The translations under genes and the position numbers were made by a program. This document shows, in pieces, positions 40,797 to 49,263 of a DNA stretch of 64,000 bases. The stretch comes from a virus. The stretch is taken from the IMG/VR virus record IMGVR_UViG_3300022744_000022, positions 62,001 to 126,000 of that record; one strand, 5' to 3'. The notes under the pieces were generated by a model. It did no database searches and had not been told where the DNA came from. It was given only the letters and a program-made list of their open reading frames with translations. Position 1 is the first letter of the stretch. Every line of letters begins with the position of its first letter.

Positions 40797-43700
40797 ACAC
40801 CATGCAAACACGATTGGTCGAACGCTTCACACGGGTAGGGGCCTACTCCGAGGACACCCTAGAGATTGTTGCGGCCGGTCTTGCTCTACTGATCGCGCAG
40901 AACTACATCGTCACCAACCCCTTCTTCGATGAGAAGGAGATCCGAAACTACCTGCTGTTGCGCAAGCAGTTTCACGGGGACTTCGTTCAAGCGTGCCTGG
41001 ACTTGGCAGACGCCTTTGAAGAGGGGCAGTTCGGTCAGGCGGTTCTACCCGCTGTCCCAGCCTTGCGGGCCATCGGGCATCTCGGGGTCAAGCAGGATCA
41101 GCAAGCAATCCGCCAACTCGCAAGAGCGTTCCGAGGGCTCAAGCACCTCAAGTACCGGGATGTCGAAAACCCGAAGCTCATGCGTCTCATCATGATGGCG
41201 CGTAAACTTGATGTCACCACCGGGGCAGATGGTAGGGACATCAAGGACTTCTTGGAGAATCTTGTTAAGATCCAGGCGGTGCCGACAAGACTCCGGACCC
41301 TTCTTCGCAAAGTCATCAAGTTGCCCGTCCCGGGCAGGACGCTCACCGAGAATGCCGATCCAGGCGCTTGGTTCGAGATGCCCGAGGACAAGAAACAAAG
41401 CCTTCGCGAGCTGACCGAGAAGGTTGAGCAAGAGCAGCTTGGGATCTGGGAGAAGTACAAAGACGCCAGTGACGATGAGCGGATGGCGGCTTACCAGAGT
41501 GCTGCCCGTCGCCTACAGAAGATTCAGAGCATCGCAGGCGTGAACCTGGGTGTTATCAAGCGTGACGATGAGGTCCCGCTTGACACGCTTTTGAAGAAGG
41601 AAACGCGACTCGAATCCGACGGACCGACGGAGTACACACGACTCAAAATTGAGGACTACCTCAAAAAGACAGGGGCGTACCGCTTCCAGCGCAAGGAAGG
41701 TGATCCGCTACCTCGTGAGGTCAGCAAGCTGCTCACATTGTTGCGCAAGGCCAAGACCTTCTCGACAATGCAGCGCGTGATCAAGGATGCTGTGGATCGT
41801 CAGGTGTTGGGCAGGGCGTCCACCGAAGATGTCGATCACATCATCACGCAAGCGAACAAGAACCGGGCGTTGAAAGAGGGGAAACCTCTCACGCCTCTAC
41901 AGTTCGAGCCTAAGAGCGTAGAGCAGTTTCAGGTGGACCACGATACGGGCCCCGTGGCGTTCGACCCTGAGTACACGGATGACGAAAAGAAGCAGTTGCT
42001 GGGTCGTGTCTCCCGTGCTTTGAGTGATCTAGAGAGTGTCTACGGAAAAGGCTTCTGTGGTAAGCATGCCAAGAAGCTCGCGTTCCGTTTCAACAAGGGG
42101 TACAGCGGGACCGCTTCCGCTCACTACTTCGTTTGGGATGACCGTCGGACGTGGCAACCCAGGGTAACGTTTGGTCCGGAGTTCGAGGGCCTCTTGGCTC
42201 ACGAACTCTCGCACTACCTGGAAGACTTGCTGGCGTACCAGATTCAGAAGCAGGACGAACCAGAGCGCATCGAGGCCCTCCTGGGTAAAGGGATCGAGGG
42301 AGGACCAGGCGTCCTGTTCTCCAACACGGGGGTGTCCCTGAGGCTCTTCGCTGAGGGTGGTGCCCTGGAGAGTTACCGAGGACACCTAAGTAAGTCGGTC
42401 CCGGAGTTCGTTGAGTTCATCGACGCCGTGCTTGCAACCCCGGACTACAAGCGCTGGGAGGACAAGCTTGGATCAGCGTACGACACCGCACTGCCCATGG
42501 CCATCAAGGCGCTGACAGGGATGAGCTACTACGACTTGCCCAAAGAGCACCCGTACTACGGTTTGATCGACAAGGCGCAATACCGCTCGGACCTGCCCCC
42601 GGAAGTGAACGACGAGACTCAGAAGCAGTTCAAGAACCTGATGGATGGGGATGGGCGCAAGCTCAACTACTACAACAGCTCCACCGAGGTCTGGGCCCGG
42701 ATGTGCGAGCAGTACGTGTACAACCGGCTGATCGATGCGGGGATCTCGAACCCCTGGCTCACACAGATGAACTACGAGGAAGATGTCTTCATGAACGAGA
42801 AGACCTTCGATACGCAGTTACGTCCGATTATGGACAAGATCTTCGCCAAGCTGAAAGGCCGCAAACTCATTGCCAGTGTGCCCATGAGCCCCTTGCGTGA
42901 ACGTCTGGCAGACCGCTTCTTGCTCATCAATCGGGTAGCTGCTCGTTACAAAGAGAAGAAGCAGGTAAAGTCGGAGGACGGCGGCAAGACTACCGTCTAC
43001 GTCTACTCTGAGCGGCAGATCGCCAATCGGAACAAGGCGAAGGCTGAGCGAGTCCAAAAGCTCAGCGGCGCTATCAAGAAGCTGAGGGCCAAGGTCAAGA
43101 AGGACTTGGGGTCCAAGGATCCTGAGACGGCTCGTACAGCACTCGCGGTGGCCCTCATGGATCATACCTATGAGCGAGTTGGCAACGAGAGTTCTGCCAA
43201 GGACGGGCACTTCGGGGTCACGGGGTGGCAGCGTAAGCACGTGAGCTTCGGCAAGGACGGGGCGTTCATCAAGTACGTGGGCAAGTCCGGGGTCAAGCAC
43301 GAGAAGAAGGTCACGGACTCGGCGATCCGTAGTGCGTTGAAGGCTGCTTACGACTCCCTGGAAGGTGATGACACGGGCGTTCTGGAGTGGGACGGGGGCA
43401 AGGTCACGGCCGAGAAGGTGAACCAGTACCTGGAGCCCTTTGACGTTACGGCCAAGGACATCCGTGGCTTCCACGCCAACGACCAGATGCGGGTCAACCT
43501 CAAGAGCGTGCGCTCGAAGGGCGGCTCGCTTCCTGAGGACAAGAAGAAGCGTGAGGACAAGCTCAAGAAGGAGTTCGCGGAAGCTCTTGAAGCGACCGCA
43601 GAGTGCGTGGGGCACGAGGCCGCTACACTCAAGAATCAGTACCTTGTCCCCGGCCTAGAGGACTCGTTTCTCAAGGATGGGACGGTCATCGACAAGCTCG

Positions 43701-43906
43701 GGAGCCAACACGAAGACGAGATCCCCGGCGGCTTGGCGGACAAGAAAAAGCCAAGCGACTTTGACCCCAAGCAACTCGCCAAGGGAATCAAGGTCGAGCT
43801 GGAGCACACCGATGATCGAAATCTCGCGCAAGAGATCTCGATGGATCACTTGACCGAAGATCCGGATTACTACAGCAAGCTTGAGAAGATGGAGTCGGAA
43901 AAATGA
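40793..43906 (+). CDS. Giant fusion: zincin, type IB topoisomerase and DUF5661
   Basis: 1037 residues from GTG 40793 (ATG 40802 possible). Residues 1-460 are helical; HELSH (470-474) marks a zincin domain reaching to about 700. The signature RLADRFLLINRVAARY (704-719) leads into a topoisomerase IB catalytic domain with R795 (YERVGNE), K831 (GKSG), R891 (DIRGF), H941 and Tyr950 as nucleophile; H-to-Y spacing of nine matches the vaccinia enzyme. Residues 998-1037 (KVELEHTDDRNLA...DHLTEDPDYY) match DUF5661. The topoisomerase part would relax supercoils; the protease-like part may process this or other virion proteins. Confidence 0.85.
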   Translation: MNTMQTRLVERFTRVGAYSEDTLEIVAAGLALLIAQNYIVTNPFFDEKEIRNYLLLRKQFHGDFVQACLDLADAFEEGQFGQAVLPAVPALRAIGHLGVKQDQQAIRQLARAFRGLKHLKYRDVENPKLMRLIMMARKLDVTTGADGRDIKDFLENLVKIQAVPTRLRTLLRKVIKLPVPGRTLTENADPGAWFEMPEDKKQSLRELTEKVEQEQLGIWEKYKDASDDERMAAYQSAARRLQKIQSIAGVNLGVIKRDDEVPLDTLLKKETRLESDGPTEYTRLKIEDYLKKTGAYRFQRKEGDPLPREVSKLLTLLRKAKTFSTMQRVIKDAVDRQVLGRASTEDVDHIITQANKNRALKEGKPLTPLQFEPKSVEQFQVDHDTGPVAFDPEYTDDEKKQLLGRVSRALSDLESVYGKGFCGKHAKKLAFRFNKGYSGTASAHYFVWDDRRTWQPRVTFGPEFEGLLAHELSHYLEDLLAYQIQKQDEPERIEALLGKGIEGGPGVLFSNTGVSLRLFAEGGALESYRGHLSKSVPEFVEFIDAVLATPDYKRWEDKLGSAYDTALPMAIKALTGMSYYDLPKEHPYYGLIDKAQYRSDLPPEVNDETQKQFKNLMDGDGRKLNYYNSSTEVWARMCEQYVYNRLIDAGISNPWLTQMNYEEDVFMNEKTFDTQLRPIMDKIFAKLKGRKLIASVPMSPLRERLADRFLLINRVAARYKEKKQVKSEDGGKTTVYVYSERQIANRNKAKAERVQKLSGAIKKLRAKVKKDLGSKDPETARTALAVALMDHTYERVGNESSAKDGHFGVTGWQRKHVSFGKDGAFIKYVGKSGVKHEKKVTDSAIRSALKAAYDSLEGDDTGVLEWDGGKVTAEKVNQYLEPFDVTAKDIRGFHANDQMRVNLKSVRSKGGSLPEDKKKREDKLKKEFAEALEATAECVGHEAATLKNQYLVPGLEDSFLKDGTVIDKLGSQHEDEIPGGLADKKKPSDFDPKQLAKGIKVELEHTDDRNLAQEISMDHLTEDPDYYSKLEKMESEK

Positions 43907-44160
43907 GCTACGATCGTCGCACAGCCAGCTTATTCGATCAGAAGCTGGCTCGCGCTGTCTCTAGGGCTAAAGCTCATTGGGGGTCGGGCTGGGCGAACCT
44001 CACACCCAACATGCAAAACGCTTATGTTTGTCAAGGCGTGGTTGCGGAGCTTGGTTCCATGGATTGGGATCACCTGGACTCCGCTGATCCTGAGGTCCAG
44101 AAGGTCGTAGATCGGCTGAAAGCAATTTCTGAGTTGTGTTTGGATGCGACTCGAAGTTGA
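43903..44160 (+). CDS. Small unknown protein
   Basis: 85 residues, ATGA overlap with the fusion gene. Contains SLFDQKLARAVSRAKAHW at the N-terminus and an acidic helical end. Last forward gene before a reverse block. No family recognised. Confidence 0.58.
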   Translation: MSYDRRTASLFDQKLARAVSRAKAHWGSGWANLTPNMQNAYVCQGVVAELGSMDWDHLDSADPEVQKVVDRLKAISELCLDATRS

Positions 44161-44165
44161 GGCGA

Positions 44166-44483
44166 TCAAACTTCATCGCACTTGACGGGACAGCTCGGGC
44201 CTCGCGGTGAAGATCCGCAAGTAGGACACGGGGACGTGGGCTTGACGTAATCAGGGATCGTGTGGACTGGGGCGGTGGCTTCGACCCACACGACTCGGGT
44301 CCTGTTGTCGTGCCCGTGGATCGCCACCACGTCATCGATGGTGGCGTACATACCCATGGAGGAACGCTTGGCGAGCCAGTGAATCACGCATTCACGGTTC
44401 GTGAACTCCACTCCTTCGGCTACGACACCTGTACCACTGACACCCGAGGAATCTTCGTCACGATGAAGCTGAAAGAGGCGCAT
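44166..44483 (-). CDS. Small conserved phage protein, unknown
   Basis: 105 residues from ATG 44483, chosen because AGGAG lies eight bases upstream inside the end of the dam gene. LHRDEDSSGVSGTGVVAEGVEF followed by VAIHGHDNRTRVVWV is a pattern I know from many phages; a CPTCG end could bind metal. Function not established. End of the reverse operon. Confidence 0.65.
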   Translation of the reverse strand: MRLFQLHRDEDSSGVSGTGVVAEGVEFTNRECVIHWLAKRSSMGMYATIDDVVAIHGHDNRTRVVWVEATAPVHTIPDYVKPTSPCPTCGSSPRGPSCPVKCDEV

Positions 44484-44488
44484 TGGAT

Positions 44489-45448
44489 TTACTCCTGGAT
44501 ACGGGTCGAACCGCACCCGCACACAATCTCAGCGGAACTATAGAAGGCTCCGCAATCGGCACATTCAAGTGGGAACATGTCCGGCATATAGGTGTGGACC
44601 GGGACATCGATCTTTAGGTGCTTGGGTTGCCCAACTATGACTAGCTCGTTGACCTTACCCCGCTTGTCGCCCTTCGAGTTGACGTTCCGCTTAGCGCCCA
44701 CGGTGTGCAGATCGAAGCCCTCGTACAGCTCATGAACCAAGGGGGCGTCCGAGTTGGACTGCACGCACATGACACCGCGATCCACAAGTTTGCGAAACAG
44801 CTCGGCAAGTTCCCGTTGTTCCTCGGGCCCGAACTGCCCTGCGTAGGCTGTAAAGCTGGCGGTTTCTGAGACAGGGACGTAGGGCGGATCGAAGTACACG
44901 AGGTCGCCCGCTTGGGCGTCGTGGACCGCCTCAGCAAAGCCGCCGACCCGTAGGGTAGCGAAGCGTTGAAGGGTTTCTTGACACGCCTCGATGTTGTGGC
45001 GGTCATAGAGGCTGGGGTTGTCGTACTTGCCGTAGGGGGCGTTGAACTTCCCCGAGCGGTTGACCCGGTAGAGGCCATTGAAGCAGGTGCGGTTCAGGTA
45101 GAGGGTGCGGGCCGCCTTCTCAACAGGCCCCTCGTGCTCCGCCGCTCGAACGCGCTTGAATTGGGCTTCCGTGTTCCAGTCCTCGTCTAGTTTGTATTGG
45201 TCCAGACGGCGCAGTAGCTCGGGAAGTTGATCGCGGACCACCTGGTAGCAGTTGATCAGCTCGGGGTTGAAATCGTTAAGGACGGCTTGGCGGAAACGCC
45301 GCCGGTCAGCGAAGTAGAAGAACGTGGCTCCGCCGCCGATGAAGGGCTCGTAGTACGTCAAGCTCTTGTGGGTGATGAGTCGGGATAGGACGCGGAGCAA
45401 CTGGCTCTTGCCTCCGACCCACTTGAGAAACGGCGCTGTCCTTGTCAC
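44489..45448 (-). CDS. dam: DNA adenine N6-methyltransferase, Dam/D12 class
   Basis: 319 residues. Motif X KWVGGKSQLL (9-18), motif I YYEPFIGGGATFF (AdoMet binding) and motif IV DPPY (187-190) occur in the alpha-class order of Dam methyltransferases. A short C-terminal zinc-ribbon-like addition (LECADCG...CGCG) is unusual for Dam. Probably methylates adenine in GATC or a related site to protect phage DNA. Overlaps the upstream gene (ATGA type). Confidence 0.92.
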   Translation of the reverse strand: MTRTAPFLKWVGGKSQLLRVLSRLITHKSLTYYEPFIGGGATFFYFADRRRFRQAVLNDFNPELINCYQVVRDQLPELLRRLDQYKLDEDWNTEAQFKRVRAAEHEGPVEKAARTLYLNRTCFNGLYRVNRSGKFNAPYGKYDNPSLYDRHNIEACQETLQRFATLRVGGFAEAVHDAQAGDLVYFDPPYVPVSETASFTAYAGQFGPEEQRELAELFRKLVDRGVMCVQSNSDAPLVHELYEGFDLHTVGAKRNVNSKGDKRGKVNELVIVGQPKHLKIDVPVHTYMPDMFPLECADCGAFYSSAEIVCGCGSTRIQE

Positions 45449-45822
45449 TCGTCCTCAGCATCGGCCAACGTCTCGGCCTCAGCGGTCACTGCTTGGATGA
45501 AGTCTTGGAAGAAAGCCTGCCAGGCACGTACCGTAGGGATTTCCCCACGCTCTTTAGCCCAGGCTTCGTAGGCAGTGATGACCTCGGGACCCACCGCTTG
45601 AAAGAACAAGGCACGCAAAGGGTTGTCGGAAGCAAGGGACCGTTTCAGGACAGTTTGGGCAGCCTCAAGGAACAACGCGGTAGACTCGCCACCGACTTCG
45701 CAACCCTTCTCGAAGGCATCCTTCGCGAGAGCCAACAGGGCCTCTTGGGCCTGTGCCGGGGGGATGTGGGCTCCCACCATGAGCTGGTACGCGGGATCGA
45801 AAGCAGGTAGGTCGGTGGTCAT
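45445..45822 (-). CDS. Unknown protein
   Basis: 125 residues, helical, Ala/Glu-rich, no motif recognised. Overlaps both neighbours by four bases, so it is translated with RNase HII and Dam. Confidence 0.62.
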   Translation of the reverse strand: MTTDLPAFDPAYQLMVGAHIPPAQAQEALLALAKDAFEKGCEVGGESTALFLEAAQTVLKRSLASDNPLRALFFQAVGPEVITAYEAWAKERGEIPTVRAWQAFFQDFIQAVTAEAETLADAEDE

Positions 45823-46490
45823 GAATCGATGGCCTCGAAAAGGGCGAATAGGTCTTGCGGGGCTGCGTCCCTGGGCTTCATGTCGGACATCGGGGAATAG
45901 CTCAGGCGATGCACGGGGGATACACCGAGCCGGTCCAAGGCTTCCCGGTGTTTGGGTGTGCCGTACCCCGAGTTCTTGGTGAGCCCGTAACCCGGGTGCA
46001 GGCGGTCCAGCTCCGCCATGATGCGGTCGTGGAACACCTTGCCGATGACCGAGGCAGCGGAAACCGCCGGAATCAGAGCATCGGCTTTGGGTAACGCCAC
46101 GGCCCCCTGGACGCCCCGGCTGCCGTCGATGATGACCAAGGGTGTCTGCGTGTGCCCTTTGGCCCGGTGAGCACCCAAGGCCCCCTGAATGGCCCTGGAG
46201 TGAGCCTCAAGCAATACCTCACCAACGCCCCGTCGGTCGATCTCGTCCGGGTCCACCCGGATGATGCAGTGCGAGAGCACCGTCAGGCTCTCGTAGAGCC
46301 GCTCCCGAACCGCTCCCGTGAGCTTCTTGGAATCCTGGACCCTGGGATCCGACCACCCTCTTGGCGCTACAGCAGCACAGACGATCAACGGCCCGGCCCA
46401 GCTCCCGTACCCGCACTCATCCGAACCACATACGAAGTCGTATGTGGGCAGATCTCGGGCCAACGCAGGGGGAATTTCACCGGAGGCCAT
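45819..46490 (-). CDS. rnhB: Ribonuclease HII
   Basis: 223 residues. Catalytic carboxylates D24 and E25 in GSDECGYGSWAGPL, D122 in VIIDGSRG and D155 in KVFHDRIM match the DEDD set of RNase HII, and the conserved QDSKKL segment is present. The enzyme removes RNA primers and ribonucleotides from DNA, which fits a phage with its own polymerase and primase-like protein. Confidence 0.92.
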   Translation of the reverse strand: MASGEIPPALARDLPTYDFVCGSDECGYGSWAGPLIVCAAVAPRGWSDPRVQDSKKLTGAVRERLYESLTVLSHCIIRVDPDEIDRRGVGEVLLEAHSRAIQGALGAHRAKGHTQTPLVIIDGSRGVQGAVALPKADALIPAVSAASVIGKVFHDRIMAELDRLHPGYGLTKNSGYGTPKHREALDRLGVSPVHRLSYSPMSDMKPRDAAPQDLFALFEAIDS

Positions 46491-46806
46491 GGAGGATCCT
46501 TTCCGCTCGGTTGGGTTCTCGTTTGCGGAGTTCGGCCTCGACTCGGTTGTAGAACGCGGCTCGATTCAGCATTCGGTATCGCACGGTGGAAACCATGCCG
46601 CCGCCCATCCGGAGGGCACTGAACGTAATGGTCAGGAACGAAACCATGGCCAGCGTGCTCAGGCGTTCGACCTGGAGCTTGGCGAGGATCAGGTCCGCAT
46701 CGGGGGCGAGTTCCCCAAGCTCGGGGCTCATCCGTTCGTAGATGGCATCGACCAACGAGTCGTCGGACCCTTGCCACGTGTAGATCGTTTCGAGCCACGA
46801 CTCCAT
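46477..46806 (-). CDS. Unknown protein, first gene of the rnhB-dam operon
   Basis: 109 residues. Central hydrophobic helix (LSTLAMVSFLTITFSALRMGGG) could be buried or membrane-associated; basic C-terminus. Overlaps rnhB by 14 bases. No family recognised. Confidence 0.6.
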   Translation of the reverse strand: MESWLETIYTWQGSDDSLVDAIYERMSPELGELAPDADLILAKLQVERLSTLAMVSFLTITFSALRMGGGMVSTVRYRMLNRAAFYNRVEAELRKREPNRAERILHGLR

Positions 46807-46814
46807 GTGGGGTG

Positions 46815-46823
46815 ATTACACCA
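46815..46823 (-). promoter_or_regulatory. Extended -10 promoter, leaderless type (reverse)
   Basis: Reverse-strand TGGTGTAAT; hexamer TGTAAT ends 8 bases before the ATG at 46806. Same geometry as the forward copies. Confidence 0.6.
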
Positions 46824-46832
46824 CGCGGAGGA

Positions 46833-48422
46833 TCAACCGCTCAATGTGTGATTGTGCCCGTTTTGCGTATGATTGTGCCCGGAATCGGTCGTGCCATGGG
46901 TGTGCCCGGAGTCAGTTACTGAGATCCCTGTGGCGCTGGACCCTAAGGTATGGGTGTGCGAGGTCTGGTTTAGGTTCAACGTGTAGGTGTACCACACATC
47001 AACTCCGTGGTTACCATGATGAAGACCTACGACATCAAAGGTACCGTTCACGAGGTCCGTTGCCGAGAAGGTCCTGACTGCCCCGTCAACACTGACCTTT
47101 AGAAATGCCGTAACGTTGTCGTTAGGTACGCCATAGAGCGACCCCAAAGCGATAGTTACGCTAGCGCCCCCACCCACAGGGGCACTGTTCACGTAGTCGG
47201 TGACGAAAAAGAAGGGTTTGGCACCTGGCACGACTCCACCGCCGATTGGTTTGGTGAAGACCTCAGACAAAGCGCTACCGTTGCGGCCTGTGCCGTTGAT
47301 TGTGATTGTGCCACCTATCCAACCCGCTGGGAACGTCACGTCCATGGTGCGGGGCACCCCGGGCTGTGCAGTGGGGACGCTACTGGCGGCAGGTTGCGCG
47401 ATAGAACCCTGAGCCAAGCCGTCTATCTCTAGAGAATCCAGGGCATACCAGCCCGTCAATGTGATCGCGGTGTTTACAGCAGTCGTTGCCCCCACCGTAT
47501 GAGCGTGTCCGGGGTCTGAAACAGTGGTGTTAGCCGTACCACTGTTGACTGCGAGGCCTGTGGTACTTGAGTTGTTCGTGGGTGTGGTTGAGTCAACCGT
47601 GAGAGGGTCCGCGCCGCCTGCGTGCGTTGCAGCATGGTTGGTGGGGGTACGGGCGTCAGAAAGTCGGGGATCATTTCCTGCCGTAACCGTGTTGGCCGCT
47701 GCGCCGTATGGGACTTCTTCCCACGCTGTGTTCGTAGCGTTCCGTTTGAGAAAGCCGTTCGCGAGCTTGGCAGGAAGCGCGTCTGCTTGCAGACCAGCTA
47801 CTGACGGGGCCGGGTAAACGCCTGCCAAGTCGCCACTGGCTGGACCTACGGGTGGCCCCCCACCGAAGACGATGGGAGCATGCGTCCACTGGTTCAGGAA
47901 GGAATCAAAAATGAGAGTGTCCCCGTTACTCGGGGGCGGGACTTCAATCGGGATCCCCTCAAGGCCTACAACCGTGGGATTCGGGTATGTCCCCGAGAGG
48001 TCGCCACCTGCGGGGCCAGTTGGGGGGCTCCCTGAGATCCAGTTGGTGCCGTCGGACCAGTTGGGTCCATTTTCCGTTGTGTTCCAGACTACGGTCCCTG
48101 AGGGGTATCCCGCAGCATCCGGAAGGGTCAACGTCGTGTACACCTCTGGGGTGACAAACATCTGGGCGATGATGACGCCCACTTGATGGAACTTCCGAAT
48201 CGTGCCTGCCTCAAACGAGAGCAACGAACGGCTAGATCCCGCGATGTCGATGAAGCCGCCCACCGGGACATAGCAGGCGACTTTACGATTCTGGTTCTCG
48301 TACCCCACGTCCAGATCGTTGATCAGGACCGGATTCGTGTTGGGACGCCCATCGGCCAGCAAGCCCGTGTGGGTCAGCCGGATCAGAAGGACCGGGCGGG
48401 GGGCTGGGTTCGGCGTGGGCAT
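46833..48422 (-). CDS. Tail fibre / receptor-binding protein
   Basis: 529 residues. Two copies of the GPAxGDLxGxYPxPxVxGL repeat (about 138-158 and 193-213), a repeat common in phage fibres, then a Thr/Asn/Ser-rich beta region and a C-terminal section of His-rich TDSGHTHGTTDSGHNHTQNG repeats. His repeats of this kind bind metal ions along the fibre axis in long-tail-fibre tips. It is a single gene; no chaperone gene is obvious next to it. Confidence 0.8.
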   Translation of the reverse strand: MPTPNPAPRPVLLIRLTHTGLLADGRPNTNPVLINDLDVGYENQNRKVACYVPVGGFIDIAGSSRSLLSFEAGTIRKFHQVGVIIAQMFVTPEVYTTLTLPDAAGYPSGTVVWNTTENGPNWSDGTNWISGSPPTGPAGGDLSGTYPNPTVVGLEGIPIEVPPPSNGDTLIFDSFLNQWTHAPIVFGGGPPVGPASGDLAGVYPAPSVAGLQADALPAKLANGFLKRNATNTAWEEVPYGAAANTVTAGNDPRLSDARTPTNHAATHAGGADPLTVDSTTPTNNSSTTGLAVNSGTANTTVSDPGHAHTVGATTAVNTAITLTGWYALDSLEIDGLAQGSIAQPAASSVPTAQPGVPRTMDVTFPAGWIGGTITINGTGRNGSALSEVFTKPIGGGVVPGAKPFFFVTDYVNSAPVGGGASVTIALGSLYGVPNDNVTAFLKVSVDGAVRTFSATDLVNGTFDVVGLHHGNHGVDVWYTYTLNLNQTSHTHTLGSSATGISVTDSGHTHGTTDSGHNHTQNGHNHTLSG

Positions 48423-48468
48423 ACCAAGAGCCCCGCACTAAAGGATCCCCTAATCGTTCTCGTAGGGC

Positions 48469-48831
48469 ATGGCGCTCAATGACCTGGACCGTTGGAACCG
48501 CAAGCAAGCGGCATACATTCGCCGGAAAGCCCTGCAAGAGCGGGCCATCAACCATCTGGGCGGTAAGTGCCGGATTTGCGGCTACGACAAATGCATGGCG
48601 GCCCTGGACTTCCACCACACCGATCCTCAAGGCAAAGACTTCAACATCTCGTCGGGCCTGACTTCGTGGGAACGGATCAAACCTGAGCTTGAGAAGTGCG
48701 TGCTCTTGTGCTCGAACTGCCACCGTGAAGTTCACGACGGGTTGCACCCGGGGTACCTCGAACTCGATGGCGCTTGGGGCTCACAGTACGACACGGGTGT
48801 AGAGGATGAGCTGGAGTTGATGGACTCATGA
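48469..48831 (+). CDS. HNH endonuclease
   Basis: 120 residues. CRICGYDKC (C34, C37), ALDFHHTDP (HH at 49-50), and CVLLCSNCHREVH (C81, C84) form a complete zinc-bound HNH site. Either a free-standing homing enzyme or a genome-linked nuclease. TTCTCGTAGGGC directly before the ATG resembles the sequence before 25577. Overlaps the next gene (ATGA). Confidence 0.85.
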   Translation: MALNDLDRWNRKQAAYIRRKALQERAINHLGGKCRICGYDKCMAALDFHHTDPQGKDFNISSGLTSWERIKPELEKCVLLCSNCHREVHDGLHPGYLELDGAWGSQYDTGVEDELELMDS

Positions 48832-49262
48832 GAGCCTATTGGTTAGACGCAAAAGAGTGCCTGGATCTCCCTCTTGAGGAGTTGCAACGGCACGGGGTTC
48901 TGTACGAATTGATCCCAGTTAACGACCCTTGGCCCCACCTGAATCGAATCAAGGCGGAGCGAGGGTACGTTGCTGAGGACTTGGTGGACCTGAACGCAAC
49001 GCGGCCGGATTTCGAGAAGCTGGGCCAGGCGTTCAAGCGTGAGCATTCTCACGATGAGGACGAGGTTCGCTTCATCCTCTCGGGCGGCGGGACCTTCGAC
49101 ATCCGGTCAAACGATGACTGCTGGATGCGCGTCTGGGTTGAGCCCGGGGACCTGATCATCATCCCGGCGGGTCGCCACCACCTGTTCCACTTGACCAGCG
49201 AAGGCATCGAGGCCATCCGGCTGTTCAAGAACGAGGCGGGCTGGGTGCCTAGCTACCGTTAG
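48828..49262 (+). CDS. mtnD: Acireductone dioxygenase (cupin)
   Basis: 144 residues; ligands H73, H75, E79 and H117 have the same spacing as H96/H98/E102/H140 of the Klebsiella enzyme, and the cupin core EVRFILSGGGTF...GDLIIIPAGRHHLF is intact. With Fe the family makes the methionine precursor ketoacid of the methionine salvage pathway; with Ni it makes CO. In a phage it may recycle methylthioadenosine produced when decarboxylated AdoMet is used. ATGA overlap with the HNH gene. Confidence 0.88.
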   Translation: MRAYWLDAKECLDLPLEELQRHGVLYELIPVNDPWPHLNRIKAERGYVAEDLVDLNATRPDFEKLGQAFKREHSHDEDEVRFILSGGGTFDIRSNDDCWMRVWVEPGDLIIIPAGRHHLFHLTSEGIEAIRLFKNEAGWVPSYR

Positions 49263-49263
49263 A

